In this document: piece by piece, positions 56,942 through 64,000 of the stretch | How positions within the stretch are numbered: position 1 is the first letter of the stretch | Layout of the letters: every line of letters starts with the position of its first letter | From: Schizochytrium sp. TIO01 | Lineage: Eukaryota > Sar > Bigyra > Thraustochytrida > Thraustochytriidae | Direction: 5' to 3' | Assembly (NCBI GenBank): GCA_004764695.1 | Contig: SMSO01000004.1 | Location: 22,501 to 86,500 of the forward strand | DNA length: 64,000 bases | The notes under the pieces: model-generated | Database searches by the model: none | Told to the model about the DNA's origin: nothing | Seen by the model: the letters and a program-made list of their open reading frames with translations, nothing else | Program-made: the position numbers and the translations under genes

Positions 56942-59900
56942 ATGGAGCTCGACCATGTCTTTGGTCTACGAAGCGACCTGCACGGGAATGTTGTGTACCT
57001 TGATGAGACCACCGTCGCGTATCCTTGTGGCCATGTGGTTGTTCTGTACAATTTGGAGACCAAGTTACAAAGGTTCATTCAAGGCTCGGACTGGTCTGGT
57101 GGAATCTGCGCGGTCGCTACTTCTCCCAATCGCAAGCTCATTGCTGTAGCTGAGCGCACAGCAGAATGCCCTATCGTAAGCATCTACGATGCAGCATCCT
57201 TAAAGAAACGCAAGGTGCTTTCATGTTCAGATATGCGATCAGGGGATCTCGTTAATATTGCCTTCTCGGGTGATAGCAAACAACTTCTGGCACAAGGTCA
57301 CTCCCCAGACTGGTTAGCTATGATTTGGGTTTGGGAGAAGAACAAATGCATTGTGACGAGCAAAACAAGTAATGTTCAAGGGAATGCCATCACATTTACA
57401 GACTTTTGCCCATGGGATTCCAATACTCTTTGTGTCATTGGGGATGGAATCCTCAAGTTCCTACGGGTTCAGGACGGTGCAACACGGGCACTTCCATTTT
57501 CATTTAAACGTGAAATTCAGCAATATATTTGTCACACATGGCTAAAAGAAACGGAGCGTCTCGTCGTCGCAACCGATACAGGCGATTTGCTTTTATTTGA
57601 GAACTTTGAATTCCGGGGCACGCTTGCGTTTGTGCAGCAAGACGACGACAGTCTTGACATGCTTCCAATTGATTCGCTCGCGGCATACAACAAAGGGCTT
57701 GTCTGCGGTGGCGCTCATAATACCTTGCGTATCTTCGAGCAAACTGACGATCCTCATGAATACTACCGACACACTAAGACATTCTCTATTGAAGGCAAGT
57801 CAAGTCGTGTCATTAACCTTGCACTCTCACCAAGTGAGGATAACATTGCTTGTTCACTTGCCAACAACCAAGTGTATGTGCTAGGTTTGTCTAACACAGA
57901 TATTCTAAAAGCTGAGGAGATGAACTTTGAGCTTCTTACCACATCAGTGCATGGACCATTTATTCATGAGGCAGGCATGGCTGCGACAGCAACTGGTGCT
58001 GCAGCAGCAGCAGCTGCTGAAGATGCTGGTTCGGGTTCACAGGTGACGGGGCTTGATGTCTGCATGCGCAAGCCTTACGTTGCTTCATGCGGTATTGATC
58101 GCACTGTGCGCGTGTGGAACTACTTGGAAAAAACTGTGGTTCTTATGAGGGAATTTTCAGAAGTACCCTTATCGCTGTCATTTCACCCATCTGGTTTGCA
58201 TTTGCTTGTAGGCTTCTCGGATAAATTGCGTCTAATGAATTTACTCATGGATGATATCCGAACGTACAAAGAATTTCCAATCAAAGCTTGCAAAGAGTGT
58301 CGGTTTTCTAATGGAGGTCAGTATTTTGCTGCGGCAAATGGCAATGTCGTCCAAGTATTCCAAACATACACCTTTGAATGTATTTTAACACTTCGCGGCC
58401 ATGCCGGGCGCGTTTTGTCTGTAAACTGGACACAAGATGACCGTGTTTTAGTCTCAGCAGGCGCCGATGGAGTGCTTTACAGATGGTGTATTAAGGAGGG
58501 TCGCAAGGACGGCGAGTATGTGTGCAAAGGTAATGTATTGCAAAACACCGTGCCGCGAGATGTTGATGCGAACGTGGCTATATGTACCGCTAGCCCTGAT
58601 GCTAAAATAAAAGAAGTACAGCTTGGCAATGGTAGTATTCTCTTTGAGGCTGCTCCGCCTGAAGGTCTTTCGTTTGAGAGACTTGCCATCTCGAATTCTG
58701 GGCGATCGCTCTTTGCCACAATGATTCCACCTGGTGATGCAAAGTATGGAACGATGGTAATGCTCAGTTTGCCGCTCTCGACAAACCATATTGCTCCGTC
58801 GGCAGGTGCACAAGGTGGTGCTGAAGGTGGCAAGTCTGGTGATGGTGAGCTTGCAGTCTCAGGATCGGCAAGCGTGGTTGCAGGAGATGAGCCTGCATCC
58901 CCATCTGGCGCAGGAGCTTACGGAGCGGCAGCAGCACTGGGTGGCACCGCGGGTGATCGCCCCACGCCAGAATGCCTCTCTTTAGTTCTTGACCAGCTGA
59001 AGCATATTGCAGTTCATGCGGGTCGCATTACACGCGTCTGTGTAAGCCCAGATGATCAATACCTTTTCACATGTGGTGAGGATGGCACTTTGGCCATGTT
59101 TACAGTAAAGGAGGAGCCCGAGGCGGGTCGTGGCGCGCGTAATAATCGAGAAAAGGAGGCCCCGCTTGCATTTGCAGAGGAGATCTTAGTCACCAAGTCA
59201 GATCTTGAAGAGAAGAACAATTTGATGCAAGATTTAAAGAACAAGGTGGATGAGCTTACGCTGCACAACGAGTACCAGCTCAGGTTGAAAGATATGAACT
59301 ACAATGAGCGTATTAAGGAGGTGACCACCAAATTCTCGGAGGAGTTAGACCAAGACCGCGCAAAATATGACAAGCTGAGTACTGAAAAGCAGAGCATGGA
59401 GAACATGTTCAAGGAGCGCCTGGAGAAATTAGAGCAACAACACAGCGACCAACTTGAGACCGTGGAGCGCGCCTATCAAGAGAAGGTCGATGCCGAAATG
59501 CAGCGTTTCGATGCTCTCTCGCAGGAGCGTGAGCAAATGGCCCTCAAGTGGGATGAGGAGAATCAAGTGCTGGTTGAAAGCCACGAAAAGTACGTGAATG
59601 AGGTCACGGATGAGTACGAGAAGAAGCTTGCTCGGGAGCTCAATGAGCGCGAAGAGATTGAAGAGGAGAAGCAACGATTGGTCAAGAGTTTTGAGGACCG
59701 TAAACAGGAAGTAGAGGAAGACGCAGACATGGAGATCGAAGAGCTCAAAGAGAGGTATGAAACGAAGCTCAAGAGCGAGCGCGAAGCAACAATCCGTTTG
59801 AAAGGCGAGAACGGATTAATGAAGAAGAAGTTTCGTACTCTGCAAAACGATATTGAGCAGCAAAAAGATGAGATCAAGAATTTGAGCGAACGTGAGATGG

Positions 59901-60940
59901 ATCTATACGAGCGCATCAAGAGTCTGGAAAAGGATATTCAGGGCCATAAAAAGGAAATCAAGGAGCGCGATGAGACTATTCAAGATAAGGAGAAGCGTAT
60001 CTATGATTTGAAAAAGAAGAACCAGGAGCTGGAAAAGTTTAAATTCGTTCTTGATTACAAGATCAAGGAGTTGAAGCGTCAGATTGAGCCTCGTGAGAAT
60101 GAGATTGCTGATATGAGGCAACAAATCAAGGAGATGGATCTCGAACTCGAGCAATACCAGAAGAGCAATGCCGCACTTGATCTTATGATTGGTGAGCTGC
60201 GTTTGAAGATTGATGGCATGCAAAAGGAGATCGATGAGCAGACCAAGAAGCTCCGAGATGCCAAATCCGCTGCAGAGCAATGCAAAGTGGATTTGCACGA
60301 GGCAATCAATTCTCTCAACGACCCTGTAGCGCTGAAGCAGCGTATTGTGCAAATGTTTAAGACATACGCTCAAGCCCCGGATCGTGAATCCTCAACAACT
60401 TCAGGTGGGACGTCAGGTCCTGATGACGCAGCTGGTGGGGCAGATGGTGGTGCTGGTGGAGAGCAGCAGCAAGAAGCGACAACTCAAGTGCAAAAAGAGT
60501 ATAATCGTCAGCGCGAGTACCTGGAGAAATCTGTGGACTCTCTCAAACGCAAGCTAAACAAGGATATGAAGATGCATCAAAATGATAAGATGCGTCTCTT
60601 GCGAGAATCGGTGGACCTTACGAACGAAATCAATGTATTGCGCCGTGAACTACACGTTCTGGACACAAAACGGCATGCCAAACAACGTTCCTTACTCCTT
60701 TCTGACCACCATAGTTATGCTAGTGGCAACAGCGATGCTGGCATGCCCATGGTGTTATCAACGCCATCATTTGGCTCTAGTAATAACCAAGTGGACTCAC
60801 CTATGGCAGGTTCTCCGTCTGGAGTTTTGCCTCCATCAGGAGAGCGCCAGGTTTCACGTGAGTTGGAGATGCAACGTAAGCAAATCTCACATCTATTGCA
60901 GCAGATTGCAACTTATGAGCAGAATCTTGGCCTCAAGTAG
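56942..60940 (+). CDS. CFAP57: Cilia- and flagella-associated protein 57 (WDR65) homolog
   Basis: 1332 residues from the ATG at 56942; the upstream frame begins only with GTG. The first 720 or so residues form two WD40 propellers, opening with the family signature DHVFGLRSDLHGNVVYLDE, then TVAYPCGHVVVLYNLETK, and later GLDVCMRKPYVASCGIDRTV and TLRGHAGRVLSVNW. A low-complexity Gly/Ala insert (about 615-675) lies before the last blades. From about 755 to 1140 there is a long Glu/Lys-rich coiled coil, then a shorter helix and a Ser/Gly-rich tail. CFAP57 builds inner-arm dynein attachments on axonemes, so its presence predicts a flagellated stage. No introns. Confidence 0.95.
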   Translation: MELDHVFGLRSDLHGNVVYLDETTVAYPCGHVVVLYNLETKLQRFIQGSDWSGGICAVATSPNRKLIAVAERTAECPIVSIYDAASLKKRKVLSCSDMRSGDLVNIAFSGDSKQLLAQGHSPDWLAMIWVWEKNKCIVTSKTSNVQGNAITFTDFCPWDSNTLCVIGDGILKFLRVQDGATRALPFSFKREIQQYICHTWLKETERLVVATDTGDLLLFENFEFRGTLAFVQQDDDSLDMLPIDSLAAYNKGLVCGGAHNTLRIFEQTDDPHEYYRHTKTFSIEGKSSRVINLALSPSEDNIACSLANNQVYVLGLSNTDILKAEEMNFELLTTSVHGPFIHEAGMAATATGAAAAAAAEDAGSGSQVTGLDVCMRKPYVASCGIDRTVRVWNYLEKTVVLMREFSEVPLSLSFHPSGLHLLVGFSDKLRLMNLLMDDIRTYKEFPIKACKECRFSNGGQYFAAANGNVVQVFQTYTFECILTLRGHAGRVLSVNWTQDDRVLVSAGADGVLYRWCIKEGRKDGEYVCKGNVLQNTVPRDVDANVAICTASPDAKIKEVQLGNGSILFEAAPPEGLSFERLAISNSGRSLFATMIPPGDAKYGTMVMLSLPLSTNHIAPSAGAQGGAEGGKSGDGELAVSGSASVVAGDEPASPSGAGAYGAAAALGGTAGDRPTPECLSLVLDQLKHIAVHAGRITRVCVSPDDQYLFTCGEDGTLAMFTVKEEPEAGRGARNNREKEAPLAFAEEILVTKSDLEEKNNLMQDLKNKVDELTLHNEYQLRLKDMNYNERIKEVTTKFSEELDQDRAKYDKLSTEKQSMENMFKERLEKLEQQHSDQLETVERAYQEKVDAEMQRFDALSQEREQMALKWDEENQVLVESHEKYVNEVTDEYEKKLARELNEREEIEEEKQRLVKSFEDRKQEVEEDADMEIEELKERYETKLKSEREATIRLKGENGLMKKKFRTLQNDIEQQKDEIKNLSEREMDLYERIKSLEKDIQGHKKEIKERDETIQDKEKRIYDLKKKNQELEKFKFVLDYKIKELKRQIEPRENEIADMRQQIKEMDLELEQYQKSNAALDLMIGELRLKIDGMQKEIDEQTKKLRDAKSAAEQCKVDLHEAINSLNDPVALKQRIVQMFKTYAQAPDRESSTTSGGTSGPDDAAGGADGGAGGEQQQEATTQVQKEYNRQREYLEKSVDSLKRKLNKDMKMHQNDKMRLLRESVDLTNEINVLRRELHVLDTKRHAKQRSLLLSDHHSYASGNSDAGMPMVLSTPSFGSSNNQVDSPMAGSPSGVLPPSGERQVSRELEMQRKQISHLLQQIATYEQNLGLK

Positions 60941-61076
60941 AGAAAGTACTCTTATAAACAATCCCCAAATCATTCCAAGGTCTTCGTTGGCCCAGACACT
61001 AGGCAGGTACGATCGCCATCATCACAAAATGTGCAGTAGATTAAATGAAATTCACCATATATCTTTTGTTAATTTG

Positions 61077-61179
61077 CATTCTATCCTCTTCATCTTATAT
61101 CTTACATTCTATCCTCGTCATCTTATATCTTACATTCTATCCTCTTCATCTTATATCTTACATTCTATCCTCTTCATCA
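61077..61179. repeat. 28-bp minisatellite, 3.7 copies
   Basis: CATTCTATCC begins at 61077, 61105, 61133 and 61161. The copies are identical except for a single CTCTTC/CTCGTC change. It lies 140 bp beyond the CFAP57 stop codon. Confidence 0.95.
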
Positions 61180-61581
61180 ATAACCTGAAGAACAGACGCT
61201 ACCTATCTACAACGAAGGCGAGCATGCGTGTACGGCTCATTTCATCCACCTGTGCACGATGTCACTTCGAACGCCAAGCATCCTCGTGAATGTACTTCAC
61301 CAAGAATCGAAATGGCTGGCGGCGCATTCATTGTGCTCAAAATGAATATTCACTGTTGTTGCTCCCTAAACCTCCTTCCGTTGGAGAGAGGGTCTTTGAT
61401 GGAAATCTCCAGCACTACAATCTAGCCTGCTGCCTTTTCCATCCACAACTAAGAGTCAACACGAAGAGGCTGCGCCAGCGAGTGAAGGAAAGGAGCCTAG
61501 TCTAAAGGCCGCCATTGCAACAGCGCGTACCGCATTCCATTCGGCTCGAGGTCGTTCCAGGCAATCCAGCCACTGATCGAC

Positions 61582-61608
61582 CCAATCCAATCCAATCCAA
61601 TCCAATCC
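61582..61608. repeat. (CCAAT)n pentanucleotide repeat
   Basis: Five tandem CCAAT units. They form potential CCAAT boxes but have no neighbouring gene in range. Confidence 0.9.
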
Positions 61609-63652
61609 GCTTTGTCATGCCTTGGTCCATGCGGTCATTTCGGCGCGTTTGGCCTCAAATTACGCGTTCCTCGCAGCATTTCACTTCCCGCTGAGCGCTT
61701 GCATCGAGCACTGCGCAAATGAAATGGCCATCAGTGTCCTTCTCAATTATTGTGGTTGTCCACGCGCATTCCAGTTGGTCCCAACGTTCTCCTCCACGTC
61801 GTTTCCAATTTTCACAAAGGAGCCACGCCTTTCTTACACTGGAGCGCATCGCGAATTACTTGCTTGGAGAAGCCAGGGAACTTGGCCGAGGCCGGCGTGG
61901 ACAGGCAGGGAATGCGAAGGCCGCCCCGATCGAGAGCGTCGTGCGTTACGATTCCTCGATGCGGTGAATTAGACCAAACGGCATTACAAAAGAGAGGCGC
62001 ATCCAAGTTCGAAAAAGCACTGTACAAGACTACTATTTGGCGAAGAAGCAGCGCAATGGATCACAAGCTGAAATGTGGAAATGAGATGAATGAAGTAAAG
62101 AAACCAAGAACACCAAAGAAAGCGAAGCAAAGGATACAGTTTTTGGCGGCGGTGAACCTAATAGATATGTAGGTAGGTAGGCACTCCTCATCCATTTGCA
62201 AAGGCTGACCAATCCTGGGCAGTCAGTCGGTGAGCAAAAGAATATGCGAAGAAGACGGAGGCGAGATTTGTCATTTGAGACGGTAATAAGAAGATGGGTT
62301 TTCAGTTGTTTGCGTGTCCTTGTGATCTGTCTGCTATATGATCGATCGATGAGTGAAGAAGCAGATGTTAGCATTTATTTTGGTTATATCTCCCGTGCAA
62401 ATTACTCACTGGTCATTTTACTTTTTTTATACAAGAAAAATAAAACGAGAACGAGTTAAATTAGTTAATTAAATAAATAAATTGAATTGTAGTAAGAACA
62501 ATTCTATCAACCCTCTCGAAAACCTCTTCTCAACTTTACATTAACTAATAATAGTAGTAATCGTAATATTATAAAAATTAAAAATTGAACGAACAGCATT
62601 TCATTTTGTGCTGCGAATTGCGGCACAGAGAACATGATCGGCAATACGATCAGCGCCAAAAGAGACACAGAAGCTTTTAAAGAGCAACAGGGAGCGGATC
62701 TCAGCCTCATATTATTCCACTGTCGTTATGCGTGATCATTGTAAAGTTCGTACGCAGCTTTCAACCCATTGAACCTGCACTAGCTAGTACCTGGTACCAC
62801 ATTTCTCCACGAATAAACTCTGTTCTCCCTACTTTTAAAAAATAAAATAAAATAAAATAAAATAAAAATCCATCACTCGTTCGAAGAAGAGCAAGGTGAG
62901 ATCTTTTATATTTCACTTAAAAATAAAACTAACGGTGAAAAGGAAAAAGAAGCGAATAATGGACGATGGCCGCTTGAACATGAAGATTGTTCATTCATTC
63001 ATTCATTCATGCATGCAGACATAATTTCAGGGCTCAAGAGTTTCGTGAGAGGCGCCGTTCCGACAGTTGCGCTGATCAGTCGAACCCTCTCTGTCTCCAT
63101 CCTCACCACTGTGCTCAATCCATGCGTTCACCTGCCAATCTCTTTGTGGCTTTGCAATGCCAAAAACTTTTCATTCGACCAGCTTTTTCTAAGTTAGTAA
63201 TTTCCAAATAAAAACAAAAAAAATGAATGATATTCTTTCTATTCATGAACTAAAAATATTTTGAAAATTTTAAACCAGAACCATCATTTAATTTAAAGTA
63301 GCGCCGTACTTCCTTGATCGACACGGGATGGAACAGATGAATGAAATCGTGGCAAAAACTGCAGTTCTCCGACATCGATCGTTCATTTCCTGATTGGTTG
63401 GTTGGCCTATCGATCTATCTTTCTCTCTTTTCTTACCTCTCCAGGGCGTAACGCAGCGGCCCTCCTCAGCCTCACAGCACCTCCTGTGGCACCATTCACC
63501 ATCTCATTCATCGCACAAATGCTCCGCGTCGCGGAACACTGAAGGCAATGCACATCCAACCATATCCCTTACTTATTAGCTCTCCTTTCTTCTTTTCTAA
63601 GGACAAAGGTAAACTAAGAAGAACAGAACAGATATTACTACTCGCACTCTTG

Positions 63653-63655
<3 letters not shown>

Positions 63656-63692
<37 letters not shown>
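63656..63692. repeat. Poly-T run of 37
   Basis: Uninterrupted T37 followed by AT-rich sequence. It could be the poly-A tail of a minus-strand retroposed element, but no element body was recognised next to it and no target-site duplication was identified. Confidence 0.9.
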
Positions 63693-63698
<6 letters not shown>

Positions 63699-64000
63699 TT
63701 TGTTTAAATTTAATAAATAAAAATAAAATCAAAAACCTCTTTCCATGTTTAGATTATAAAACAAAAAACAAAAAACTTTTTATGAAAAAGCTTTAGAACT
63801 ATGTATTTATTAAAACATTATTCTCTGCTCTTTAGTATATAATTAAAGCCAAAAAGGTAGAGCATTCTAAATTCAACATAAATATCAATTTAAAACAAAC
63901 GAAAGAAAAAACATAAAGGAGTAATAAAAGTTACGCTATGAAAAGGTCTTTGTTTCCTCTCTAAAAGATTTACCTGCTGCTACTACCAACTAGCTAGCCC

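Larger units (their letters stand above)
61180..64000. other. Gene-poor right end
   Basis: No supported gene. Contains GTAG repeats near 62167-62180, an AAAAT run at about 62838-62866, ATTC repeats near 62990-63009 and AT-rich sequence. All open frames are short and motif-free. Confidence 0.55.

Overview
The window is nuclear DNA of a eukaryotic protist. The best fit is a heterotrophic stramenopile of the labyrinthulomycete (thraustochytrid) type. The evidence is compact, mostly intron-poor genes; cytosolic ribosomal protein and release-factor genes with GT-AG introns; a flagellar WD40 protein (CFAP57), which implies a swimming stage; and a decayed Crinkler/RHS-like NTPase. The lineage is an inference from gene content. 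No rRNA or tRNA gene was recognised.

Layout. (1) 1-9.2 kb: a gene-poor left end, then a 385-bp tandem array. On the minus strand the array is one leucine-rich-repeat (LRR) gene with a short first exon, sixteen 84-nt exons that each encode one 28-residue LRR, and a long last exon. (2) 9.2-22.3 kb: an accessory, repeat-rich stretch with a broken CRN/RHS-like NTPase, a predicted myristoylated PD-(D/E)XK nuclease-fold protein, the first of two paralogous nuclear-looking proteins, and microsatellites. (3) 22.4-31.6 kb: the second paralog, then a very large FAAL-ACP-left-handed-beta-helix membrane protein gene (minus) with an apparent single-base frameshift. (4) 34.8-50.7 kb: a conserved housekeeping block with a lipase-PX protein, RPS23, RPLP2, a nitronate monooxygenase-like enzyme, a membrane-anchored secreted-type protein, a neuferricin (CYB5D2) homolog and a PH-filamin protein. 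(5) 53.9-60.9 kb: eRF1 (three exons) and CFAP57, then repeat-containing intergenic DNA to the end.

How the genes relate. There are no operons. RPS23 and RPLP2 are divergent across about 1.07 kb and could share a promoter region. Together with eRF1 they form a translation theme. The FAAL-ACP-LbH protein probably activates and carries an acyl chain at a membrane.

The most striking item is the LRR gene. Its sixteen exons are interchangeable modules: all 84 nt and all flanked by phase-2 introns. The roughly 300-bp introns are nearly identical between copies, yet the codons for the solvent-exposed LRR positions differ in almost every exon. This looks like a modular, diversified recognition protein, convergent in design with animal NOD-type LRR exons and lamprey VLRs. 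It deserves population and transcript work.
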